Source: Streptococcus infantis SPAR10 (GTDB lineage Bacteria; Bacillota; Bacilli; Lactobacillales; Streptococcaceae). Taken from it: a DNA stretch of 64,000 bases. Under the pieces are notes generated by a model. It saw only the letters and a program-made list of their open reading frames with translations, had not been told where the DNA came from and did not search any database. The translations under genes and the position numbers were made by a program. Positions 51,440-60,561 of the stretch are shown here, piece by piece (positions within the stretch are counted from its first letter, which is position 1; each line of letters begins with the position of its first letter). The stretch covers positions 176,002-240,001 of the forward strand of contig NZ_ALCH01000005.1 of the NCBI RefSeq assembly GCF_000279535.1, in the 5' to 3' direction.

Positions 51440-52093
51440 ATGCAACACTCATCTTGGCACGCCTTGATTAAGGAGCAATTACCGGAAGGTTATTTTGGGA
51501 AAATTAATCACTTTATGGAGCAAGTTTATACTCATGGAACTGTATATCCACCAAAAGATAAAGTTTTTCAAGCTCTTTTGACAACTCCTCTAGAAGAGGT
51601 TAAGGTGGTTATCCTTGGTCAAGATCCTTATCATGGACCAGGTCAGGCTCAAGGTTTGAGTTTTTCTGTTCCAGATAATATCCCAGCACCACCTTCTTTG
51701 CAAAATATTTTAAAAGAACTTGCTGATGATATTGGGGTGAAACCGTCACATGACTTGACCTCTTGGGCGGAGCAGGGTGTTTTGCTTCTTAATGCTTGTC
51801 TTACAGTTCCGGCAGGACAGGCCAATGGTCATGCTGGTCAGATATGGGAGCCTTTTACAGATGCTGTAATTAAGGTTGTCGATAATTTAGATAGACCAGT
51901 AGTATTTGTTTTCTGGGGTGCTTATGCACGCAAGAAAAAATCATTGGTGACCAATCCTAAGCATCTGATTATCGAATCAGCCCACCCGAGTCCCCTTTCT
52001 GTTTACAGAGGATTTTGGGGTTCTAAGCCTTTTTCTAAGGCCAATACATTCTTAACGGAGACAGGACAAGAGCCGATTGATTGGCTTAGATAA
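51440..52093 (+). CDS. ung: Uracil-DNA glycosylase
   Basis: A 217-residue base-excision repair enzyme. Motifs: [22 protein letters not shown] with the catalytic Asp, [12 protein letters not shown], and [14 protein letters not shown] with the catalytic His. The start [10 protein letters not shown] follows AAAGGAG; an in-frame start 12 codons earlier overlaps the preceding gene and was rejected. Confidence 0.97.
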   Translation: MQHSSWHALIKEQLPEGYFGKINHFMEQVYTHGTVYPPKDKVFQALLTTPLEEVKVVILGQDPYHGPGQAQGLSFSVPDNIPAPPSLQNILKELADDIGVKPSHDLTSWAEQGVLLLNACLTVPAGQANGHAGQIWEPFTDAVIKVVDNLDRPVVFVFWGAYARKKKSLVTNPKHLIIESAHPSPLSVYRGFWGSKPFSKANTFLTETGQEPIDWLR

Positions 52094-52105
52094 GGAGAGA
52101 ATAAT

Positions 52106-52570
52106 ATGCCCCAGTTAGCGACGATTTGCTACATTGATAATGGAAAAGAACTGCTCATGCTTCATCGCAATAAAAAGCCTAATGATGTCCATGAAGGAAA
52201 ATGGATCGGTGTAGGTGGAAAGTTAGAGCGTGGAGAAACTCCACAAGAATGTGCGGCCCGCGAGATTTTAGAAGAAACAGGATTGAAGGCTAAGCCAGTT
52301 CTTAAAGGTGTAATCACCTTTCCTGAATTTACACCAGATTTAGACTGGTACACCTATGTGTTTAAAGTAACTGAGTTCGAAGGTGAGTTGATTGACTGTA
52401 ATGAAGGGACTTTAGAATGGGTTCCTTATGATGAAGTTTTAAGCAAACCGACTTGGGAAGGAGACCACACCTTCGTAGAGTGGCTTTTAGAAGATAAACC
52501 ATTCTTTTCAGCAAAGTTTGTCTATGATGGTGATAAGTTATTGGATACCCAAGTGGATTTCTACGAATAA
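52106..52570 (+). CDS. mutX: NUDIX hydrolase, MutX/MutT-type 8-oxo-dGTPase
   Basis: A 154-residue NUDIX protein with the box GKLERGETPQECAAREILEETGL at about residues 38-60. Streptococcal MutX sanitises 8-oxo-dGTP; adjacency to ung fits a DNA-repair role. AAGGAGAG precedes the start. Confidence 0.92.
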   Translation: MPQLATICYIDNGKELLMLHRNKKPNDVHEGKWIGVGGKLERGETPQECAAREILEETGLKAKPVLKGVITFPEFTPDLDWYTYVFKVTEFEGELIDCNEGTLEWVPYDEVLSKPTWEGDHTFVEWLLEDKPFFSAKFVYDGDKLLDTQVDFYE

Positions 52571-52582
52571 AGGAGAAAGTAG

Positions 52583-53851
52583 ATGTTACTAATTAAAAAT
52601 GGTCGAGTAATGGATCCTAAGTCTGGTTTGGATCAAGTGTGTGATGTCTTGGTTGAAGACGGTAAAATTGTCAAAATTGCACCACAAATTAGTGAAAAAG
52701 ATGCAGAGGTTATTGATGCAACTGGTCATGTAGTTGCGCCCGGTTTGGTGGATATCCATGTTCATTTCCGTGAACCTGGTCAAACTCATAAAGAAGACAT
52801 TCATACAGGTGCACTAGCTGCAGCTGCTGGTGGTTTTACGACAGTTGTCATGATGGCTAATACCAATCCAACCATCTCCGATGTTGAGACTTTGCAAGAA
52901 GTTCTTCAATCTGCGGCAAAGGAAAAAATTAATGTTAAGTCTGTAGCAACAATTACCAAGAACTTTAATGGCCAAGACTTGACTGACTTTAAGGCGCTTT
53001 TAGAAGCTGGAGCCGTTGGTTTTTCAGATGATGGTATTCCTCTTGAAAGCAGTAAAGTGGTCAAGGAAGCTATGGAAGAGGCTAAAAAACTCAACACCTT
53101 TATCAGCTTACACGAGGAAGATCCTGGTCTGAATGGTACGCTAGGTTTTAATGAAAATATTGCTAAAGAACACTTCCATATTTGTGGCGCTACAGGGGTT
53201 GCAGAGTATGCAATGATTGCACGTGATGTCATGATCGCCTATGCAACAAAAGCCCATGTTCATATCCAGCACTTATCCAAGGAAGAAAGTGTTAAGGTTG
53301 TGGAGTTCGCTCAAGGTTTGGGAGCAAACGTAACTGCAGAAGTAGCTCCCCAGCATTTTTCTAAGACCGAAGCACTTCTCTTGACTAAGGGAAGTAATGC
53401 TAAGATGAATCCACCACTTCGCTTGGAGTCTGACCGTCGTGCAGTTATCGAAGGACTCAAGTCAGGTGTCATTTCTGTCATTGCGACTGACCACGCGCCT
53501 CACCATGCTGATGAAAAGAAAGTCGAAGATATCACCAAAGCTCCTTCAGGTATGACGGGACTGGAAACTTCATTGTCACTTGGTTTAACTTACTTGGTCG
53601 AAGCTGGTGAGCTAAGCTTGATGGAGTTGTTAGAAAAAATGACAGTAAACCCAGCTAAATTGTATCATTTTGAAGCAGGTTATTTGGCTGAAAATGGTCC
53701 AGCTGATATTACCATTTTTGATGATAAAGCTGACCGAATTGTAGACACACATTTTGCTTCTAAAGCAGCTAATTCACCATTTATCGGTGAAACTTTAAAA
53801 GGGCAGGTAAAATACACTATTTGTAATGGACAGATTGTCTATAAATACTAG
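52583..53851 (+). CDS. pyrC: Dihydroorotase
   Basis: A 422-residue class I dihydroorotase of pyrimidine synthesis. Metal ligands [14 protein letters not shown] near residue 59, SLHEEDP, HIQHLS, and IATDHAPHH with the catalytic Asp, plus [11 protein letters not shown]. No other pyr genes are in the window and no PyrR leader was seen upstream, so it is linked to ung and mutX rather than to a pyr operon. Confidence 0.97.
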   Translation: MLLIKNGRVMDPKSGLDQVCDVLVEDGKIVKIAPQISEKDAEVIDATGHVVAPGLVDIHVHFREPGQTHKEDIHTGALAAAAGGFTTVVMMANTNPTISDVETLQEVLQSAAKEKINVKSVATITKNFNGQDLTDFKALLEAGAVGFSDDGIPLESSKVVKEAMEEAKKLNTFISLHEEDPGLNGTLGFNENIAKEHFHICGATGVAEYAMIARDVMIAYATKAHVHIQHLSKEESVKVVEFAQGLGANVTAEVAPQHFSKTEALLLTKGSNAKMNPPLRLESDRRAVIEGLKSGVISVIATDHAPHHADEKKVEDITKAPSGMTGLETSLSLGLTYLVEAGELSLMELLEKMTVNPAKLYHFEAGYLAENGPADITIFDDKADRIVDTHFASKAANSPFIGETLKGQVKYTICNGQIVYKY

Positions 53852-53894
53852 ATGAAATACTGCTCTATAAAATTAAAATTTAGAGAGAGCCTGT

Positions 53895-55235
53895 ATGTAT
53901 CCAACCCATCATTTTAAAGACAAGTTCATTTTATTTCTTAAGATTTTCTTCCCTATTTTGGTTTATCAATTCGCAAATTATTCGGCTTCCTTTGTTGATA
54001 CGACCATGACCGGCCAGTATAATACTATTGATTTAGCTGGTGTATCAATGGCTACTAGCTTGTGGAACCCTTTCTTTACTTTTTTAACAGGTATTGTTTC
54101 TGCCTTAGTCCCTATAGTTGGCCATCATTTAGGACGTGGAAAAAAAGAAGAAGTGGCTTCTGATTTCTATCAGTTTCTTTATCTTTCGCTTGGCTTATCC
54201 ATTTTTCTATTTGTTTTAGTTTTTCTGGTTGCTCCTCTAGTTCTAAATAATATGGGATTAGAAGTGGCGGTAGCAAATATAGCAGTTCGTTATCTATGGT
54301 TTTTAGCAATAGGGATTATTCCTCTCTTGCTCTTTAGTGTTATTCGTTCATTACTGGATGCGCTTGGATTAACAAGGTTGTCCATGTATTTGATGCTTTT
54401 ATTGCTCCCTCTCAATAGTGGTTTTAACTATTTATTGATTTATGGTGCCTTTGGTTTACCTGAGTTGGGGGGAGCTGGAGCGGGACTTGGGACCTCTATG
54501 GCTTATTGGGCCTTGTTGGGTATATCTATACTAGTCCTTCTTAAACAAGAAAAATTAAAAGAACTACATTTAGAAAGACGATTACCTTTAGACAGTTATA
54601 AAATAAAAGAAGCGATAAAACTGGGGTTACCTATTGGTGGAACTGTATTTGCAGAAGTTGCTATTTTTTCAGCTGTCGGCTTGATTATGGCGAAGTTTTC
54701 ATCATTGATAATAGCTAGTCATCAGTCTGCCATGAACTTTTCATCTCTCATGTACGCCTTTCCTATGAGCATTTCAACAGCGATGGCTATTGTTGTTTCT
54801 TACGAAGTTGGTGCTAAACGTCTAGAGGATGCTAAGAAATACATAAAAATCGGACGACTATCAGCTATGGCATTCGCAATTTTAACCCTTTCTTTTCTGT
54901 ATGTTTTTAGAAAAAATGTTGCCAGTCTCTATGGTCATGATCCAGAGTTCGTTCAACTAACTGCTAATTTTATGACCTATAGCTTATTTTTCCAGTTAGC
55001 TGATACATTTGCGGCACCATTACAAGGGATTTTACGAGGCTACAAAGATACTGTCATACCTTTCTACCTTGGTCTCCTTGGATACTGGGGAGTTGCTATA
55101 CCTCTTGGTTTGTTTCTAGATTATTCAACAAATCTCGATGCTTATTCATATTGGATAGGTCTTATCGTAAGTTTAGTTGTCAGCGGATTACTCTATCAGT
55201 GGCGTTTACAAGTTATTATGAAAAGATTCAAATAA
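53895..55235 (+). CDS. MATE family efflux transporter
   Basis: A 446-residue membrane protein with twelve predicted helices in two homologous halves. The MATE pattern is visible in VDTTMTGQYNTIDLAGVSMATSLWNPFF and again in LGLPIGGTVFAEVAIFSAVG. It probably exports cationic drugs or toxic metabolites with Na+ or H+; the substrate cannot be told. Forty-three bases after pyrC, followed by a terminator. Confidence 0.92.
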   Translation: MYPTHHFKDKFILFLKIFFPILVYQFANYSASFVDTTMTGQYNTIDLAGVSMATSLWNPFFTFLTGIVSALVPIVGHHLGRGKKEEVASDFYQFLYLSLGLSIFLFVLVFLVAPLVLNNMGLEVAVANIAVRYLWFLAIGIIPLLLFSVIRSLLDALGLTRLSMYLMLLLLPLNSGFNYLLIYGAFGLPELGGAGAGLGTSMAYWALLGISILVLLKQEKLKELHLERRLPLDSYKIKEAIKLGLPIGGTVFAEVAIFSAVGLIMAKFSSLIIASHQSAMNFSSLMYAFPMSISTAMAIVVSYEVGAKRLEDAKKYIKIGRLSAMAFAILTLSFLYVFRKNVASLYGHDPEFVQLTANFMTYSLFFQLADTFAAPLQGILRGYKDTVIPFYLGLLGYWGVAIPLGLFLDYSTNLDAYSYWIGLIVSLVVSGLLYQWRLQVIMKRFK

Positions 55236-55285
55236 TTTGTTGAAAATATCCATGGAAATCAGTTTGTGAAATAGCCATTTTACAT

Positions 55286-55320
55286 AAAGAAAAGTCTTGA
55301 TTTCATTGACTTTTCTTTTT
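55286..55320 (+). terminator. Terminator after the MATE gene
   Basis: AAAGAAAAGTC (55286-55296) pairs with GACTTTTCTTT (55308-55318) and ends in a T-run. Confidence 0.88.
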
Positions 55321-55351
55321 TTAAATTGTGAAAAATTATCAAGCATAATCT

Positions 55352-55380
55352 TTGACTCTAGTTAACCTATAAGTTAGAAT
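55352..55380 (+). promoter_or_regulatory. Promoter of the aco operon
   Basis: TTGACT (55352-55357) and TAGAAT (55375-55380) spaced by 17 bases, 36 bases before acoA; AGAAAGG precedes the start. Confidence 0.75.
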
Positions 55381-55416
55381 AGAACTATAAGAAATTAAAC
55401 TTAGAAAGGCAAGATT

Positions 55417-56385
55417 ATGTCAACTTTAGATAAAAATCTTTTGCTTGAGATGTTCCGTAAGATGGAAGAAATTCGTCGTATGGATTTAAAAATTGCTCAA
55501 TTAGTAAAAAAAGGTAAAGTGCCAGGTATGACGCACTTTTCTGTTGGTGAGGAAGCTGCAAACGTTGGGGCTATGTTAGCTCTAAACGAAGACGACCTCA
55601 TAACATCGAACCATCGTGGTCACGGACAAGCCATTGCTAAAGGAATCGACCTTAATGGTATGATGGCTGAAATCCTTGGTAAGTATACTGGAACTTGTAA
55701 AGGTAAAGGTGGATCAATGCACATCGCCGACCTTGATGCAGGGAACCTTGGTGCTAACGGTATCGTAGGTGGTGGTATGGGGATTGCAGTAGGTGCAGCC
55801 CTTACTCAACAAATGAAAAACACTGGTAAAATCGTTGTCTGCTTCTTTGGTGATGGAGCGACGAATGAAGGTGTATTCCACGAAGCTGTTAATATGGCTT
55901 CAATTTGGAATCTTCCAGTAATTTTCTACTGTATCAATAACGGTTATGGAATCTCTGCTGATATTAAGAAAATGACAAATGTCAAGCATATCCATGAACG
56001 TAGTGCTGCTTACGGTATTCCTGGAATGTTTATTGAAGACGGTAATAATGTTATCGATGTCTACGAAGGATTTAAGAAAGCAGTTGACCATGTTCGTTCT
56101 GGTAAAGGCCCTGTCTTAATCGAAAGTGTAACCTATCGTTGGCTTGGTCACTCATCATCAGACCCTGGTAAATATCGTACACGTGAAGAAGTCGATGAGT
56201 GGAAAGAAAAAGATCCAATCGAAAACCTTCGCAAGTACCTTGTTGAAAATAAAATTGCTAGTGCAGAAGAACTCGAAGAAATTCAAGCGCAAGTCAAGGA
56301 AGCAGTGGAATCATCTGTTAAGTTTGCAGAAGAAAGTCCATTCCCTCCACTAGAATCAGCTTTTGAAGATATTTACGCAGACTAA
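55417..56385 (+). CDS. acoA: Thiamine-dependent acetoin/pyruvate dehydrogenase E1 alpha
   Basis: A 322-residue E1 alpha subunit of a 2-oxo-acid (acetoin- or pyruvate-type) dehydrogenase complex. The TPP-binding motif is FGDGATNEGVFHEAVNMASIWNLPVIFYCINN, and the phosphorylation-loop region HSSSDPGKYRTREE is present. Streptococci that lack a TCA cycle use this complex to make acetyl-CoA and NADH. Annotators call the cluster acoABCL or pdhABCD; the exact substrate cannot be told from the sequence. Confidence 0.93.
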   Translation: MSTLDKNLLLEMFRKMEEIRRMDLKIAQLVKKGKVPGMTHFSVGEEAANVGAMLALNEDDLITSNHRGHGQAIAKGIDLNGMMAEILGKYTGTCKGKGGSMHIADLDAGNLGANGIVGGGMGIAVGAALTQQMKNTGKIVVCFFGDGATNEGVFHEAVNMASIWNLPVIFYCINNGYGISADIKKMTNVKHIHERSAAYGIPGMFIEDGNNVIDVYEGFKKAVDHVRSGKGPVLIESVTYRWLGHSSSDPGKYRTREEVDEWKEKDPIENLRKYLVENKIASAEELEEIQAQVKEAVESSVKFAEESPFPPLESAFEDIYAD

Positions 56386-56401
56386 GGAGAAGTAGAGAAA
56401 T

Positions 56402-57394
56402 ATGGAAACAAAATTAATGTCTTTCCGCGATACCATTATCCTTGCAATGTCTGAGGAAATGCGTCGCGACGAAAATGTACTCTTGATGGGTGAAGATGTC
56501 GGTGTCTTTGGTGGAGACTTTGGTACATCTGTAGGTATGCTTGAAGAATTTGGACCAGAACGTGTTCGTGACTGTCCGATTTCCGAAGCAGCTATTTCTG
56601 GAGCAGCTGCTGGTGCTGCTATGACTGGACTTCGTCCAATCGTCGACATGACCTTCATGGACTTTTCTGTTATTGCCATGGATAATATCGTCAACCAAGC
56701 AGCTAAAACTCGTTACATGTTTGGTGGTAAAGGTCAAGTACCAATTACAATCCGCTGTGCCGCTGGTAACGGAGTAGGTTCTGCAGCACAACACTCACAA
56801 TCATTGGAATCTTGGTTCACTCATATCCCAGGATTGAAGGTTGTAGCTCCAGGTACACCAGCTGATATGAAGGGTCTTCTTAAGTCTTCTATCCGTGACA
56901 ACAACCCTGTTATCATTCTTGAATACAAATCAGAATTTAACCAAAAAGGTGAAGTTCCTGTTGATCCAGACTATACTATCCCACTTGGTGTCGGAGAAAT
57001 CAAACGCGAAGGAACTGATATAACTGTAGTAACATACGGTAAAATGCTTCGTCGTGTCATGCAAGCAGCTGAAGAATTGGCTGAAGAAGGCATCTCAGTA
57101 GAAGTAGTAGACCCACGTACTTTGGTTCCACTTGATAAAGACATCATCATTAACTCAGTTAAGAAGACTGGAAAAGTAGTTCTTGTCAACGATGCCCACA
57201 AGACAAGTGGTTTTATCGGTGAAATTTCAGCTATTATCTCAGAATCAGAAGCATTCGATTATTTAGATGCACCTATTCGCCGTTGTGCAGGTGAAGATGT
57301 ACCGATGCCTTACGCACAAAACCTTGAAAATGCAATGATTCCAACAGTTGAAAGCATCAAAGATGCAATCCGTAAAACTCACAACAAACAATAA
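56402..57394 (+). CDS. acoB: Acetoin/pyruvate dehydrogenase E1 beta
   Basis: A 330-residue E1 beta subunit. Seen: LLMGEDVGVFGGDFGTSVGM at about residues 27-46, the FMDFSVIAMDNIVNQAAK helix, HSQSLESWFTHIPGLKVV and VEVVDPRTLVPLDKDII. It forms the alpha2-beta2 E1 heterotetramer with AcoA, 16 bases upstream. Confidence 0.95.
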   Translation: METKLMSFRDTIILAMSEEMRRDENVLLMGEDVGVFGGDFGTSVGMLEEFGPERVRDCPISEAAISGAAAGAAMTGLRPIVDMTFMDFSVIAMDNIVNQAAKTRYMFGGKGQVPITIRCAAGNGVGSAAQHSQSLESWFTHIPGLKVVAPGTPADMKGLLKSSIRDNNPVIILEYKSEFNQKGEVPVDPDYTIPLGVGEIKREGTDITVVTYGKMLRRVMQAAEELAEEGISVEVVDPRTLVPLDKDIIINSVKKTGKVVLVNDAHKTSGFIGEISAIISESEAFDYLDAPIRRCAGEDVPMPYAQNLENAMIPTVESIKDAIRKTHNKQ

Positions 57395-57423
57395 TACATA
57401 AAATAAATTATGTAAATAAATCA

Positions 57424-57466
57424 GACGAGAAGCTTTGTATCTGATAGATGCAAAGTTCTCTACGTC
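57424..57466. repeat. Hairpin A in the acoB-acoC spacer, followed by a direct-repeat copy
   Basis: GACGAGAAGCTTTG pairs with CAAAGTTCTCTACGTC around a short loop. It runs into CGTCCTTGATATCTTAG (57463-57479), which returns as CGTCCTTAATATCTTAG at 57682-57698. The 322-base spacer thus carries a direct repeat around hairpins B and C. Confidence 0.6.
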
Positions 57467-57501
57467 CTTGATATCTTAGATTAGAGCACGGGCTAAAAGC
57501 T

Positions 57502-57559
57502 CGGAAAAAGATAAATCTCCTTGACTTCATCGAAGTCTACGTTGATTTCCTATTTTTCG
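57502..57559 (+). repeat. Hairpin B in the acoB-acoC spacer
   Basis: An imperfect palindrome with inner stem GACTTC-ATC-GAAGTC (57523-57537), a middle stem AAATC/GATTT, and A-rich/T-rich outer arms (CGGAAAAA ... ATTTTTCG). It is about two-thirds identical to hairpin C, with paired changes in the stems. Confidence 0.7.
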
Positions 57560-57611
57560 GTCGCTTTTAAACGCCCTTTGCATCATGTAATTGAATTCGG
57601 ACGGAGGTCTG

Positions 57612-57671
57612 TGAAAAAAAGATAGATTTCCTTGTGTTCATCGAACACATCGTCAATCTCCTATTTTTTCA
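57612..57671 (+). repeat. Hairpin C in the acoB-acoC spacer
   Basis: Same architecture as hairpin B: inner stem GTGTTC-ATC-GAACAC (57634-57648), middle stem AGATT/AATCT, outer arms TGAAAAAA/TTTTTTCA. The differences from B in the stems are compensatory. It ends about 45 bases before acoC; AGGAGAGG (57707-57714) is the acoC ribosome binding site. Confidence 0.7.
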
Positions 57672-57716
57672 TTGCCCTCTTCGTCCTTAATATCTTAGTA
57701 TAGAATAGGAGAGGTC

Positions 57717-58760
57717 ATGGCTGATGATAAGCTAAGAGCGACTCCTGCAGCTAGAAAATTAGCGGATGATTTAGGAATTAATCTCTACGATATTTCTGGC
57801 TCAGGCGCAAACGGTCGTGTCCACAAAGAAGACGTGGAAACATTTAAAGACACTAATGTGGTTCGCATTTCACCACTTGCAAAACGAATTGCCCTTGAAC
57901 ATAACATTGCATGGCAGGAAATCCAAGGAACTGGTCATCGTGGCAAGATTATGAAGAAGGATGTTTTAGCTTTCCTTCCGGAAAATATTGAAAACGATAC
58001 GATTAAGTCACCTTCTCAGATTGAAAAAGTGGAAGAAGTTCCAGATAACGTAACTCCTTATGGGGAAATCGAGCGTATTCCAATGACACCAATGCGTAAG
58101 GTTATTGCTCAACGTATGGTTGAATCATACTTGACTGCACCAACCTTCACGCTTAACTACGATGTCGATATGTCTGAAATGCTTGCCCTTCGTAAGAAAG
58201 TCCTTGATCCAATCATGGAAGCAACTGGTAAGAAAATTACCGTTACAGACTTGCTTTCACTTGCGGTTGTTAAGACTCTTATGAAACACCCGTACATCAA
58301 TGCGTCATTAACTGAAGATGGTAAGACAATTATCACTCACAACTATGTCAACCTTGCGATGGCTGTTGGAATGGATAATGGTTTGATGACGCCAGTTGTT
58401 TATAATGCTGAAAAAATGAGTTTGTCTGAGTTGGTAGTTGCCTTCAAAGATGTTATCGGACGTACTTTGGATGGTAAACTAGCTCCTAGCGAATTGCAAA
58501 ATTCAACCTTCACCATCAGTAACTTGGGAATGTTTGGTGTTCAATCATTCGGTCCAATCATTAACCAACCGAACTCAGCAATCCTTGGGGTTAGCTCGAC
58601 AATTGAGAAACCAGTTGTTGTTAATGGTGAAATCGTGATTCGTCCAATTATGAGTCTTGGTTTAACAATTGACCACCGTGTCGTAGATGGTATGGCTGGT
58701 GCTAAGTTTATGAAAGACTTGAAAGCTTTAATTGAAAACCCAATCTCAATGTTGGTTTAG
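57717..58760 (+). CDS. acoC: Dihydrolipoamide acyltransferase E2 without a lipoyl domain
   Basis: A 347-residue E2. Unlike most E2 proteins it has no N-terminal lipoyl domain. It starts directly with a peripheral-subunit-binding domain (residues about 9-43, ATPAARKLADDLGINL), followed by a second one (about 53-88, SPLAKRIALEHNIAW). The acyltransferase core covers residues 125-347, with the catalytic His320 and Asp324 in LTIDHRVVDG. The lipoyl arm of the complex is on the E3 subunit encoded next. I recall the same arrangement in the pneumococcal complex. Confidence 0.93.
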   Translation: MADDKLRATPAARKLADDLGINLYDISGSGANGRVHKEDVETFKDTNVVRISPLAKRIALEHNIAWQEIQGTGHRGKIMKKDVLAFLPENIENDTIKSPSQIEKVEEVPDNVTPYGEIERIPMTPMRKVIAQRMVESYLTAPTFTLNYDVDMSEMLALRKKVLDPIMEATGKKITVTDLLSLAVVKTLMKHPYINASLTEDGKTIITHNYVNLAMAVGMDNGLMTPVVYNAEKMSLSELVVAFKDVIGRTLDGKLAPSELQNSTFTISNLGMFGVQSFGPIINQPNSAILGVSSTIEKPVVVNGEIVIRPIMSLGLTIDHRVVDGMAGAKFMKDLKALIENPISMLV

Positions 58761-58799
58761 AGAATTTATTTTTAGAAATATAGATAAAGGAAGTAAGAT

Positions 58800-60503
58800 A
58801 TGGCCTTAGAAGTAATTATGCCAAAAGCCGGCGTGGATATGACAGAAGGACAAATCGTCCAATGGAATAAAAAAGTCGGAGAATTTGTAAAAGAAGGAGA
58901 AATCCTTTTGGAAATCATGACTGACAAAGTCAGCATGGAATTGGAAGCAGAAGAAGACGGTTACTTGATCGCTATCCTGAAAGGGGACGGCGAGACTGTT
59001 CCTGTTACTGAAGTTATCGGTTATCTTGGTGAAGAAGGGGAAAATATCCCAACAGCTGGAGCAGCTGCACCAGAAGCTAGCCCAGCACCTGCAGCAAGTG
59101 CTTCGAACGATGATGGTAAGAGCGATGATGCTTATGATATCGTTGTTATTGGTGGTGGACCTGCTGGTTATGTTTCTGCCATTAAAGCAGCTCAATTAGG
59201 TGGTAAGGTTGCTCTTGTTGAGAAATCTGAACTTGGTGGAACCTGCTTGAACCGTGGATGTATCCCAACTAAGACTTACCTTCACAACGCTGAAATCATC
59301 GAGAATATCGGTCATGCAGCAAATCGTGGTATCGTAATTGAAAATCCTAATTTCACAGTTGATATGGAGAAACTTTTAGAAACAAAATCTAAAGTTGTCA
59401 ATACCCTTGTAGGTGGTGTTGCAGGACTGCTTCGTAGCTATGGAGTTGATGTTCATAAAGGTATCGGTACTATTACTAAAGATAAGAATGTCTTGGTCAA
59501 TGGTTCTGAATTGCTTGAAACTAAGAAGATCATCCTTGCTGGTGGTTCAAAAGTAAGCAAAATCAACGTTCCTGGTATGGAATCATCTCTTGTGATGACT
59601 AGTGATGACATCCTTGAAATGAATGAAGTACCAGAAAGCCTCGTGATCATTGGTGGTGGAGTTGTCGGTATTGAGCTTGGACAAGCCTTCATGACATTTG
59701 GTTCAAAAGTTACTGTTATCGAAATGATGGATCGCATTGTTCCAGCAATGGATGCAGAAGTATCTAAAAACCTTCGCTTGATTCTTGAACGTAAAGGTAT
59801 GACTATCTTGACAGGTACTAAACTTCAAGAAATCATCGAAGAAGATGGCAAACTTCGTATCAAGGTAGAAGGAAAAGATGATGTCATCGCAAATAAAGCC
59901 CTTCTTTCAATCGGTCGTGTTCCAGACCTTGAAGGAATCGGAGAAGTTGAGTTTGAGTTAGACCGTGGTCGTATCAAGGTTAACGAGTACATGGAAACTT
60001 CTGTTCCAGGTATTTATGCACCAGGTGATATCAACGGTACTAAGATGTTGGCTCACGCTGCCTTCCGTATGGGTGAAGTAGCAGCTGAAAATGCCCTTAA
60101 AGGAAACCACGCTGTTGCCAAATTGAACTTGACTCCTGCGGCTATCTATACACTTCCAGAAGTAGCAGCAGTTGGTTTGACTGAAGAACAAGCTCGTGAG
60201 AAATATGATGTCCAAATCGGTAAATTCAACTTTGCTGCAAACGGACGTGCAATTGCATCAGATGCTGCTCAAGGATTTGTTAAAGTCATTGCAGACAAGA
60301 AGTATGGTGAAATCCTTGGTGTTCATATCATTGGTCCTGCTGCTGCAGAGTTGATCAATGAAGCGTCAAGTATCATCGAAATGGAAATCACTGTTGAAGA
60401 AATGCTTAAGACAATCCACGGACACCCAACATACTCTGAAGTTATGTACGAAGCATTTGCTGATGTTCTTGGAATGGCTATCCATTCACCTAAGAAAAAA
60501 TAA
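58800..60503 (+). CDS. acoL: Dihydrolipoamide dehydrogenase E3 with N-terminal lipoyl domain
   Basis: A 567-residue E3, about 100 longer than a plain enzyme. Residues 1-80 are a lipoyl domain with the lipoylated Lys43 in EIMTDKVSMELE; an Ala/Pro-rich linker (TAGAAAPEASPAPAASAS) follows. The flavoprotein has GGGPAGYVSAIKAAQLG, the redox cysteines in GGTCLNRGCIPTK, a second dinucleotide fold IIGGGVVGIELGQAF, and the C-terminal catalytic pair in IHGHPTYSEVMYE. It reoxidises dihydrolipoamide with NAD+. Confidence 0.97.
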   Translation: MALEVIMPKAGVDMTEGQIVQWNKKVGEFVKEGEILLEIMTDKVSMELEAEEDGYLIAILKGDGETVPVTEVIGYLGEEGENIPTAGAAAPEASPAPAASASNDDGKSDDAYDIVVIGGGPAGYVSAIKAAQLGGKVALVEKSELGGTCLNRGCIPTKTYLHNAEIIENIGHAANRGIVIENPNFTVDMEKLLETKSKVVNTLVGGVAGLLRSYGVDVHKGIGTITKDKNVLVNGSELLETKKIILAGGSKVSKINVPGMESSLVMTSDDILEMNEVPESLVIIGGGVVGIELGQAFMTFGSKVTVIEMMDRIVPAMDAEVSKNLRLILERKGMTILTGTKLQEIIEEDGKLRIKVEGKDDVIANKALLSIGRVPDLEGIGEVEFELDRGRIKVNEYMETSVPGIYAPGDINGTKMLAHAAFRMGEVAAENALKGNHAVAKLNLTPAAIYTLPEVAAVGLTEEQAREKYDVQIGKFNFAANGRAIASDAAQGFVKVIADKKYGEILGVHIIGPAAAELINEASSIIEMEITVEEMLKTIHGHPTYSEVMYEAFADVLGMAIHSPKKK

Positions 60504-60508
60504 AAATA

Positions 60509-60544
60509 GATAGACTAGACTGGAATTATTTTCCAGTCTCTATC
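60509..60544 (+). other. Hairpin between acoL and lplA
   Basis: GATAGA...GACTGGAA pairs with TTCCAGTC..TCTATC, with a 3-base bulge and a TTATT loop. It lacks a T-run, so it is more likely a processing or partial-attenuation element than a full terminator. It ends 17 bases before lplA. Confidence 0.55.
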
Positions 60545-60561
60545 GTATTAGAAGGTATCTT

